From: Candidatus Babeliales bacterium
Lineage (GTDB): Bacteria; Babelota; Babeliae; Babelales; RVW-14
Reading direction: 5' to 3'
NCBI GenBank assembly: GCA_019749895.1
Contig: JAIEPG010000008.1
Coordinates: 142,988 to 206,987 of the forward strand
Length of the DNA stretch: 64,000 bases
The stretch's first letter is position 1, and the number at the start of each line of letters is the position of its first letter. The translations under genes and the position numbers were made by a program. Under the pieces are notes generated by a model. The model was not told the origin of the DNA, did not search any database, and saw only the letters and a list, made by a program, of their open reading frames with translations. Shown one piece after another: positions 54,260 through 61,486 of the stretch.

Positions 54260-55738
54260 ATGAAACTTTTTAAGCAATCAATCGCATTTTCACTTTTCCT
54301 GTGCCTTGCCGCAGGACACGCAAACGTTTATGCTGCTGCTTCAAGTAGCTGCTCGTCAAGTAGCTCATCCAGCAGCTCTTATTCCGGTGTCGCCTCGTCC
54401 GTCCCTGTCGAGCCAGCAATCGAATATCACGATAGCGGCTTGCCTACACGCTTGGCCGACTATTTGGCTGAAACACCTTTTTTCAAATGGCTTGGCAATA
54501 AAATCACCACGTATGCTCTTGAAGCTCATGAAGCACGACAATCAAATACAATAAAAAATCGACAAGCTCTCGTAAAAAAGAAGTACGCAAAACACTACTT
54601 TGAGACAGGAAAACCTGTAGACATTGAAAGCTTTAAGAAAGAGCTCAGCGAATGTGAAAAAGCTCTTCCTGAATACCATCCAACTTCATCTGAATATTAT
54701 CCAACTTCCTCGGCAACACTAGCACCTAAAACGTTTGGTCAGTGGGCTCTTGTCATCATGTGCATCACCGCACCTTTTTTGCCACAAAATAACTGCCCTT
54801 TTGACGATCAAAAAGATGAAATACCAGAACTTTCTGAAGCCGGCAAAGAAATTGCGGGACTGGCACGATATGGCCGGAAACACAGGTTTGACGTCTGCCA
54901 CCAAAGACCTGGCGATCTACAGCAATGTTGTACTATCCACGACAACACACGCATTGAGTGTTGTTTAATTGACAAAATAAGTGAATTAGAAATCTGCGAA
55001 TCAATAAATCTTAGAGGCTATCCTTCAAAAACTCGCTCATTCAAAACTGACGCTTTGCTAGATGAATCCCCCATAACAAAAAATTACCATACCTACGATT
55101 ATGAGGTTCCTTTAAATGGTTATAGCGTCCTCTACGAAGTTATAAGCTATCCATTCCTCCAGCAACTTCACCAAATGATCACAACCAAGACCCCCCTCAC
55201 GGTGGCAGATCCTCTCGTAGGTTTCGTTTTTGAGTACCAAGCAACCCCTAACAGATCTTTTATAAGAATGGACATAACTTTTTTTACTCACAGAGGCAGC
55301 CTTCTTTGCGTACCTTTCGCCATTGCTCATGAGCTTGGTCACCACCAGCAATACAGTAATAATCCTGACCTCTTAGGGTTTATAAAGACAAACACCATAC
55401 CTCCTCATGATTATAAAACTTTACGAGCATTCAATATTGAGTTTAACGCAGATATCCATGCTTATTTATTACTTGAAAGCATCGAAAATAACCCCCTATT
55501 GCTCTTGTTAGATAAAAACATGAGAAAAGATCCCATATCTTATTTTTTCAATGCTCATGTTCCCATTGTCCATAACCAAGATTCTTGCTCTCTACACGGT
55601 TCTTTGACAGAACATCCCGATATCCTCACCTGTCGTTTGCCCTTACTTGCTGAGCTGCATGAAAAATATCCGGTTCTTCTTAAAGAACTTGAAGAAAAAA
55701 TGGAACGTGCTCGTGCAGAACAAAGCGACAGCCAATAA
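54260..55738 (+). CDS. Exported M48-like zinc protease 5 of the tandem array
   Basis: A 492-residue paralogue. After the signal peptide there is a Ser/Cys linker (SSSCSSSSSSSSSYSG), then the conserved first half. The Cys block reads FDVCHQRPGDLQQCCTIHDN; catalytic HELGHH lies near 357 and EFNADIHAYL near 395. Unlike the others it has no Ser-rich C-terminal tail: it ends RAEQSDSQ. A terminator follows directly, so it is the last gene of the array. Confidence 0.82.
   Translation: MKLFKQSIAFSLFLCLAAGHANVYAAASSSCSSSSSSSSSYSGVASSVPVEPAIEYHDSGLPTRLADYLAETPFFKWLGNKITTYALEAHEARQSNTIKNRQALVKKKYAKHYFETGKPVDIESFKKELSECEKALPEYHPTSSEYYPTSSATLAPKTFGQWALVIMCITAPFLPQNNCPFDDQKDEIPELSEAGKEIAGLARYGRKHRFDVCHQRPGDLQQCCTIHDNTRIECCLIDKISELEICESINLRGYPSKTRSFKTDALLDESPITKNYHTYDYEVPLNGYSVLYEVISYPFLQQLHQMITTKTPLTVADPLVGFVFEYQATPNRSFIRMDITFFTHRGSLLCVPFAIAHELGHHQQYSNNPDLLGFIKTNTIPPHDYKTLRAFNIEFNADIHAYLLLESIENNPLLLLLDKNMRKDPISYFFNAHVPIVHNQDSCSLHGSLTEHPDILTCRLPLLAELHEKYPVLLKELEEKMERARAEQSDSQ
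54648..54900 (+). repeat. 253-nt block identical to 53126-53378
   Basis: Second copy of the block described for protease 4; it spans the YHPTSSEYYPTSS segment, the hydrophobic stretch and the run up to the first Cys of the Cys block. Confidence 0.8.
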
Positions 55739-55760
55739 AAAACTAATCTAAGATTTAAAT

Positions 55761-55799
55761 AAAAAGAGCCCACAGCGTTAAACGTTGTGGGCTCTTTTT
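55761..55799. terminator. Bidirectional terminator
   Basis: A 17-bp stem with one G-T pair between 55761-55777 and 55783-55799 (AAAAAGAGCCCACAGCG side), loop TTAAA. It separates the convergent protease array and msrAB. Confidence 0.85.
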
Positions 55800-55801
55800 A
55801 T

Positions 55802-56875
55802 TTACTCAAACAATTTCTTATACTGCCCATAACCTTCTCGTTCTAAATCTTCGACCGGAATAAACCTAAGCGCTGCCGAGTTTAGGCAATAGCGCAAGCC
55901 TGTTGGCGCTGGACCATCGTTAAAAACATGCCCAAGGTGAGAATCGCCATGCTTACTGCGCACTTCAGTCCTACCACCAAACCAACGGCTCAACCAACCA
56001 CTTTCTTGCTTAGTAACAATATTTTCAGACTCTAGTGGCTTTACAAAACTTGGCCAGCCAGTGCCGGAATCGTATTTGTCATGCGAACTAAACAGCGGCT
56101 CACCTGAAACTCGGTCAACATAAATGCCGGCACGCTTATTATTGAAATATTCGTTTTTAAAAGGCGTTTCAGTTGAACACATTTGCGTAACATTATACTG
56201 TTCAGATGACAGCTTTTTGCGCAGTTCTTCGTCAGATGGCTTTTGATATTTGTTGTTTTCTGGCTCTTTGTTTTTTGTTTCAGCCGGCTTACTATCCTGC
56301 GACCATACCTTTTTCAAAAATTGATCACGGCCCGAAGCTGCACGATACGCTTTGTAATGTTCTGGGTTTTTTTCATAATAATTTTGATGATATTTTTCTG
56401 CCACAAAAAACTGCGTAGCTTCTTTTATTTCAGTAGCAATTGGTTTCTCAAACCGACCAGATTCTTGCAGGGCTTTTTTTGACGCCTGAGCCAGCTTCTT
56501 TTGCTCATCAGAATGATAAAAAATAACGGTGTGATAATGCGGGCCACGGTCGCCAAATTGACCACCAGAATCAGTTGGATCTATCTGTTGCCAGTAGGTA
56601 TCAAGCAACTGTTGATACGAAATTTCTGTTGGATCAAAAGTAATTTGCACCACCTCAACGTAGCCTTTTTGGGCATAATCTTCGTAGGTTGGGTTGTCGC
56701 CGGTACCGTCCATGTATCCAGCAACAATAGCAAGATTCCCTAGTTTTTTAAATGGTGGCACCATGCACCAAAAGCAGCCACCGGCAAAAGTGGCAGTTTC
56801 AGTATTTTTATTTTCGGCATGTAGCGGCATTATGTCTCCTAGCAACAAAAGCGTTGTTAAAAAAAAAGTAAGCAT
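55802..56875 (-). CDS. msrAB: Exported fused methionine sulfoxide reductase MsrA-MsrB
   Basis: A 357-residue fusion. A signal peptide (1-20, PLHA-E) sends it out of the cytoplasm. The MsrA domain (about 27-180) has GGCFWC with catalytic Cys34 and reduces Met-S-oxide; the MsrB domain (about 215-350) has GTGWPSF, HLGHVF and [11 protein letters not shown] with catalytic Cys330 and reduces Met-R-oxide. The zinc CxxC pairs of some MsrB proteins are absent. It would repair oxidised exported proteins, which suits a cell exposed to host oxidants. GGGAGGG lies 7 nt before the ATG. Confidence 0.92.
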   Translation of the reverse strand: MLTFFLTTLLLLGDIMPLHAENKNTETATFAGGCFWCMVPPFKKLGNLAIVAGYMDGTGDNPTYEDYAQKGYVEVVQITFDPTEISYQQLLDTYWQQIDPTDSGGQFGDRGPHYHTVIFYHSDEQKKLAQASKKALQESGRFEKPIATEIKEATQFFVAEKYHQNYYEKNPEHYKAYRAASGRDQFLKKVWSQDSKPAETKNKEPENNKYQKPSDEELRKKLSSEQYNVTQMCSTETPFKNEYFNNKRAGIYVDRVSGEPLFSSHDKYDSGTGWPSFVKPLESENIVTKQESGWLSRWFGGRTEVRSKHGDSHLGHVFNDGPAPTGLRYCLNSAALRFIPVEDLEREGYGQYKKLFE

Positions 56876-57018
56876 CGCACAACCCTCCCAATTAATGGTA
56901 ATAATAACACTGTTACCAAGATAGTCTTGAGAAGAGAGAAAAAATCAAGAATTTGCCCAAAAACATTTTTGCTGTTAGCTTATTAACAAATAAGAGTTAT
57001 TGAACATGGAGATTGGGC

Positions 57019-57315
57019 ATGGCGCCAGCAACCGAGACCTATCAAGAAAAATTACTTGAGATTATAAACAAACATATTCCGGGATGCTCGGTATATCTTT
57101 TCGGCTCTCGAGCACGCAATACCCATCGAGAAGGTGCCGATATCGATTTGGCAATCGATTGTGAAAAAAAGATCGATATTTCTATGTTATTTAAAATAGC
57201 ATCAGACATTGAAGATTCAAACGTTCCTGTTTTTGTTGATCTCGTAGATCTGCAAGACGCCTCTCCAGATCTAAAAAATGAAATTATGAACGATAGAATT
57301 TTATGGCAAAAATAG
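57019..57315 (+). CDS. mntA: MntA-type nucleotidyltransferase antitoxin
   Basis: A 98-residue minimal nucleotidyltransferase with the full GSX10DXD site: Gly29-Ser30, Asp41 and Asp43 in FGSRARNTHREGADIDLAID. In type VII toxin-antitoxin pairs this enzyme adds AMP to a Tyr of its HEPN partner and so neutralises it. The ATG at 57019 has GGAG 7 nt upstream; a TTG at 57013 is less likely. It overlaps the next gene by 13 nt, the usual coupling for these pairs. Confidence 0.82.
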   Translation: MAPATETYQEKLLEIINKHIPGCSVYLFGSRARNTHREGADIDLAIDCEKKIDISMLFKIASDIEDSNVPVFVDLVDLQDASPDLKNEIMNDRILWQK

Positions 57316-57746
57316 CAGTAAAATACAAAAATCTTTGCAACGCTCTTACAACGTTAGAAACAGCAATCGATATTTTGGCAAAAATCAAAGAAACTGCCAC
57401 ACAAAAATACGACCCAGAAATGGCCCACAATATTGAACTGGGATTGCGTGATTCTACCATTCAACGCTTTGAGTACACAATCGAAAGTCTTTGGAAGTAT
57501 TTAAAAGATTATAGTGAATACAAATTCGCTAGCATTCCTGATATCTATGCACCCAAACCGGTAATTCGTTCAAGCTGCCAAATAAATCTTATTTCTGAAA
57601 AAGAAGCCAATCTTCTCATGGAAATGGTTGATTACCGCAACAATACTTCCCATCTTTACAAAGAAGAAGTTGCCGAAATTCTCAGCGGCAAAATTGTGCA
57701 CTACTATCCAGTTCTTGAACGGATCGTTAAGCGTACAAAACCGTAA
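57303..57746 (+). CDS. hepT: HepT-type HEPN toxin (NTase substrate-binding family)
   Basis: A 147-residue helical protein of the HI0074/HEPN group. The C-terminal part has RNNTSHLY (Arg112, His117, Tyr119), an exact RX4HXY motif: the Arg/His pair is the RNase site and the Tyr is the residue AMPylated by MntA in described pairs. The central helix FEYTIESLWKYLKDY fits the family. Together with the upstream MntA it should be a functional type VII toxin-antitoxin unit, in contrast to the pair at 16970-17660. It converges on the NhaC gene with only 4 nt between stops and no terminator. Confidence 0.83.
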   Translation: MAKIAVKYKNLCNALTTLETAIDILAKIKETATQKYDPEMAHNIELGLRDSTIQRFEYTIESLWKYLKDYSEYKFASIPDIYAPKPVIRSSCQINLISEKEANLLMEMVDYRNNTSHLYKEEVAEILSGKIVHYYPVLERIVKRTKP

Positions 57747-57750
57747 AAAC

Positions 57751-59379
57751 CTACCGCTTCTTGCTTAACAACGTAAGCAACAGCACGTTGCTTATCAAGC
57801 CAACACCAAGCGACACGGCAGCCCCAACAAGCCATGAATGGCTTTGCACCATCAACCCAGCAATTAAAAATGCCAGAGCCGTTGAAACAATGGTTGGGAA
57901 GGTAAGCTCAAACTGCGCACGCACCACATCAAGATGATACGCGCCCGCGCTTGACGACGACATGAGCATGGTGTCAGAAATCGGGGAAATGTGGTTGCCC
58001 ACGACAGCGCCAGAAATAATAGCGCCAATCAGCGGATACAAAATTGGCAACGCAGCGACATCAACCGGCCCGGAAGCGGCCAAAAGATTGGTCATCATGG
58101 GAATAGCAATTGGCACCAAAATACCAATGCTGCCCCACGCAGAGCCCATGGTTGAGGCGGTTAACGCAGCAGTAATAAAAAACATCACGGGCAAGAAACT
58201 CACTTTGATATGCCCAATAAGCACATGTGCCAAGTATTGGCCGGTAGCCAAATCGTTGGTCATCAAGTTGCTCAACGTCCAAATTAAAATCAATACAAAA
58301 ACGGTTGGGCCCATCAGCTTAATGCCGTCAACAAATAAGCCCGGCAACTCACTCAAATAAAACTTACCACGAGCAAGGTAAAGCACCAAGCTGGTAGCCA
58401 GTGCCACCACCGCGCCCACAAACAACGCTGGCGCAATTTGCGTGTGCTGCAGAGCCTGCAGTAACGAGTTGCTACCGCGCATTCCTACATAATTACCAAA
58501 ATACAAAATGCCCACAAATACCGAAACAAACAGCACGCCAATTGGCAAGACAAAGTCGAGCACTGAACTTTTTTTCATTGATTCATGATCAAGGTTTCGG
58601 GTACGACGCGTAACCGGCATTTTGCCGCCAAACAAGTTGCCACTTTCAAGCGCAATCTTTTCATGCGCACGGACCAAGCCAAACGACTTGCGACAGCTGA
58701 CCAGAAAGACAACAGACGCAACCAAAATAAATGAGTAAAAAATAAACGGAATCACGTGCGCATAAATAAAAAATGGATCGCCCAACACCAGCACACCAGC
58801 ACCGGTTGCAGGTGCCACGCCAGACTGGCGCAACTGCATAGTAATTTGCGCTACCCAGCTAGAAACCGGCACAATCACCACCAACGGCACAGCCATTGAG
58901 TTAACCAGCACGGCCAGCTTAACGCGCGGAATTTTAAAGCGGTCGGTAATGGCCTGCATCACCGACCCAACCGTTAAACAGCTAAAATAGTCATCAACAA
59001 AGAAAAAGAGCGAAAGCAGCAGTGAAGAGCCTTCAGCATGCTTGGGGTCTTTTAACCGCTTACTCACAAAGTCAGCGTAGGCATAAGCCCCGCCTGAAGC
59101 GTTAATAACCACAATTAAGATGCCCAAAATTAATAAAAACAGGCAAATAAACAAATACCAGGTTGACCAAAACGATTGCCAGGAGGTAATGGTCCCCAGC
59201 TCGGTCCGCTGCCACACACGTACAAACAATTGTGGCACCGCTTTAGTTATGGAAAAATCATTTAAAAGTAACAAGGCCGTAAAAATACCACTCAACAAAG
59301 AAAGTATCACACGACGGGTTGTTGCTGCCAAAAAGACCACCATAACCGGCGGAAGTAAAACAAGCCACGAATTTTGCAC
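57751..59379 (-). CDS. nhaC: Na+/H+ antiporter, NhaC family
   Basis: A 542-residue inner-membrane protein with about 12-14 segments. NhaC-family marks include the early FFVDDYFSCLTVGSVM loop, the GSAWGSIGILVPIAIPM stretch and NHISPISDTMLMSS. It exchanges cations for protons to hold pH and sodium balance; some relatives exchange malate and lactate. The start is a GTG with AAAGGA 6 nt upstream. It lies 18 nt after the 279-residue exported protein gene, which suggests a shared transcript. Confidence 0.87.
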   Translation of the reverse strand: MQNSWLVLLPPVMVVFLAATTRRVILSLLSGIFTALLLLNDFSITKAVPQLFVRVWQRTELGTITSWQSFWSTWYLFICLFLLILGILIVVINASGGAYAYADFVSKRLKDPKHAEGSSLLLSLFFFVDDYFSCLTVGSVMQAITDRFKIPRVKLAVLVNSMAVPLVVIVPVSSWVAQITMQLRQSGVAPATGAGVLVLGDPFFIYAHVIPFIFYSFILVASVVFLVSCRKSFGLVRAHEKIALESGNLFGGKMPVTRRTRNLDHESMKKSSVLDFVLPIGVLFVSVFVGILYFGNYVGMRGSNSLLQALQHTQIAPALFVGAVVALATSLVLYLARGKFYLSELPGLFVDGIKLMGPTVFVLILIWTLSNLMTNDLATGQYLAHVLIGHIKVSFLPVMFFITAALTASTMGSAWGSIGILVPIAIPMMTNLLAASGPVDVAALPILYPLIGAIISGAVVGNHISPISDTMLMSSSSAGAYHLDVVRAQFELTFPTIVSTALAFLIAGLMVQSHSWLVGAAVSLGVGLISNVLLLTLLSKKR

Positions 59380-59397
59380 GAGTATTCCTTTTTTTAA

Positions 59398-60237
59398 TTA
59401 ATCATCAGCTAAAACACCACAAGAGTCTTCGATACAACCATTTTCAACAAGCTTCTTGGTCAAACAAGCAAGCACAGAAGAAAATGCATAGACAGCAGCA
59501 CCATGCTTACCAGAAAGCACATCAAGAACGTTCCCCAAAGCATCTTCACAATCTTGGTACGAACAATCAGGGTGCGGCCAGCGACTGTCAGCCGTAATGT
59601 CCATCATAAAACTTTCGATAAAAGACCTAACCTGCCCCGCATAAACTCTAGCACTTGGGTATTTTTTTACAAGAGCATCAAGTACTCTATCAAGCTCTAC
59701 AGGAAAAAGGGTGATCGCGTTTTTTACAATTAGCCAACTTTTATGTTCAGAAACAGCATCAAAAATGTCTGCATAGTACCTGCTCTCAAGCTGTCCCTGG
59801 CTACGCCAGTGATTTATAAAGAAGCCTTGAATGATTTTAACGATATTAGCCTCATCCTGATCTTTTGAAGTCTTTTCATTCCTAAGCCCAACATAACGAC
59901 ACGATGTATCAAAAAGAGCCTGTTGAGCCTCATTCAATGCACGAACGCCTAAAACCTTTTCAATAAATGTTTTAAGTAGTTTTTCTATCCAAGCCTTGCT
60001 TCGCTCGCGTCTAAGCCGCATCGCACCAACACAAAAATGTGTTTCAATTTCATTATTCAGAAAAAGAAGATTTTCTTCATTAAAAATCTCGCTTGCAAAC
60101 CTGCCATCAAGAAGACAACCCCCCTCTATGCCACTCAAAAAACCAGCAACCATCTTTCTATCAATTTTTGCTTCCACACAAGAGAAATGAACCACTCCCA
60201 CGCATGCTGCAAAAAACATATACTTAATCATCTTCAT
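59398..60237 (-). CDS. Exported protein, related to the one encoded at 60266
   Basis: A 279-residue protein with a signal peptide (1-23, CVEA-K). Its first half aligns with the next protein upstream: FASEIFNEENLLFLNN, a Met/Arg-rich MRLRRERS stretch and VLGVRALNEAQQALFDTSC. The second half is Cys-containing (CSYQDCEDALG, CIEDSCG) and has no counterpart in the neighbour. I know no family for it. AAAGGAG is 6-7 nt from the ATG. Confidence 0.65.
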   Translation of the reverse strand: MKMIKYMFFAACVGVVHFSCVEAKIDRKMVAGFLSGIEGGCLLDGRFASEIFNEENLLFLNNEIETHFCVGAMRLRRERSKAWIEKLLKTFIEKVLGVRALNEAQQALFDTSCRYVGLRNEKTSKDQDEANIVKIIQGFFINHWRSQGQLESRYYADIFDAVSEHKSWLIVKNAITLFPVELDRVLDALVKKYPSARVYAGQVRSFIESFMMDITADSRWPHPDCSYQDCEDALGNVLDVLSGKHGAAVYAFSSVLACLTKKLVENGCIEDSCGVLADD

Positions 60238-60265
60238 TACTCTCTCCTTTTAAAAGTAAAAAATA

Positions 60266-60904
60266 CTAGTAATCTGAATCATCGTCACTTACATAACTAT
60301 AACATTCGTTATCATCAGGCAAGCTTCCTGTTGAGCTGCTTGCAACAGAACCAAAACTTTTTAAATTCCAATGCCGCACCAAAAAAGTACTGATAATGCG
60401 AACCGCCAATTCTTCAATCGCTTTTGTTTTAAGCCGCTGATTATGTTGAACACGGTCAGGTGATTTCTTAGAACTTTTTTTAGACGTTTTTTTAGATATT
60501 TTCTTGCTTCTTTTTGGGGATGACTTCGCTTCATCAGCAACGCGCTTATCTATTTTTGCGTGGCACGCTTTAACAATGTCGTTAAACATCTCTTTTTGCG
60601 CAGCGCTCAACTCACGAACGCCAAGTACCACGCAAATACAATACTCTGCAGCTTCGCTTATTCTTTCATTATCAAGCGCACGCATCCTGCGCATTTCACC
60701 ATCTTTTGCAAGCAGCTCATTCAAAGAAGTTAATCGCTCACGCGTAAAAACTTCTTGCGCAAACTTGTCACGCCCACCCAGCGGCAAACCACCAACAGCT
60801 TGCGAGCAATATGACAAAGCACGCTCAAGCGTAAGCGTTGCAAAAAGTGCGGGCGAAACGTGAGTAAAAATCAAAGCAAAAACTATGGCGCGAAGTATCA
60901 ACAT
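60266..60904 (-). CDS. Exported protein with a Lys/Ser-rich region, related to the one encoded at 59398
   Basis: A 212-residue protein with a signal peptide (about 1-20). The first half has FAQEVFTRERLTSLNE, MRRMRALDNERI and VLGVRELSAAQKEMFNDIV, matching its neighbour. A strongly basic stretch, SSPKRSKKISKKTSKKS and onward (about 128-150), resembles a nucleic-acid-binding or nuclear-targeting signal, though this is only composition. The tail is Ser/Asp/Tyr-rich (YSYVSDDDSDY). AAAGGA lies 7 nt before the ATG. Confidence 0.65.
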   Translation of the reverse strand: MLILRAIVFALIFTHVSPALFATLTLERALSYCSQAVGGLPLGGRDKFAQEVFTRERLTSLNELLAKDGEMRRMRALDNERISEAAEYCICVVLGVRELSAAQKEMFNDIVKACHAKIDKRVADEAKSSPKRSKKISKKTSKKSSKKSPDRVQHNQRLKTKAIEELAVRIISTFLVRHWNLKSFGSVASSSTGSLPDDNECYSYVSDDDSDY

Positions 60905-61031
60905 CGAACTATCCTTTGAAAAAAAATAATACTTTAAACAAACAGACCATTATTTTATCAGAAAGCTTCTATTTCTTGTAAATATTTTGTATACCTTTAT
61001 CCACAAACAAAAGAATTATAGTGAGGATCTT

Positions 61032-61484
61032 GTGGCAATAGCAATAAAAAAATTGGTCGTTGATTGTATCAATCAAGAGCACCGCTGGAAGATAACGCTT
61101 TTTCAAGAATGGGAGCGCATTATTGGCCCCATGAAAGAAAACGTTAGTCTTGAATGCGTAACCAACGACTGCATTTATCTTGGCGTTACCCACCCCGCGT
61201 GGGCCCAAGAACTTATGATGCTTGCGCCCATGCTCAAGCGAAAGATAAACACCGTCTTGCAACAAGAGCGGGTTAAAGAAATTCGTTTTCGTATTTTGAA
61301 GAGCAAAAAACCTATCCCAACAAAAAAATCCGATCAGGAGACTGACTCCTTGCAAGAACTCGATCCAAAGCGCTACGCTTTGAATAACGATGAGCATGCG
61401 CATCTTGAAAAAGTTGAAGATACTGAGCTGCGCGCATCGCTACAAAAATTTCTTGTTCATTGCAAAAAAACAAAAAGGAGTTAG
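61032..61484 (+). CDS. DUF721/DciA-like protein
   Basis: A 150-residue protein with the DUF721 layout: FQEWERIIGPMKENVSLECV, then DCIYLGVTHPAWAQELMMLAP and LKRKINTVLQQERVKEIRFRI. DciA members load or stabilise the replicative helicase. The tail is charged. The start is probably the GTG at 61032 with AGGA close upstream; a TTG at 60987 would add 15 residues without a ribosome site. TTCTAT and TATACC about 40-60 nt upstream could be its promoter. It leads a DciA-TPR-murG operon. Confidence 0.72.
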   Translation: MAIAIKKLVVDCINQEHRWKITLFQEWERIIGPMKENVSLECVTNDCIYLGVTHPAWAQELMMLAPMLKRKINTVLQQERVKEIRFRILKSKKPIPTKKSDQETDSLQELDPKRYALNNDEHAHLEKVEDTELRASLQKFLVHCKKTKRS

Positions 61485-61486
61485 GT

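Larger units (their letters stand above)
49800..54335 (+). repeat. Four repeated gene junctions in the protease array
   Basis: Each junction runs from the Ser-rich tail of one gene into the signal peptide of the next. The non-coding spacers are exactly 22 nt: 49825-49846, 51338-51359, 52770-52791 and 54238-54259. They come in two alternating forms: CGACAAAATGA.AGGTT after TAA (first and third) and TGAAAAAATGAGAGGTTAGG after TGA (second and fourth; the two are identical). The flanking coding ends (AGCTCAAGTTCGAGCAACT) and starts (CTTTTTAA.CAATCAAT) are also near-identical. Confidence 0.85.
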
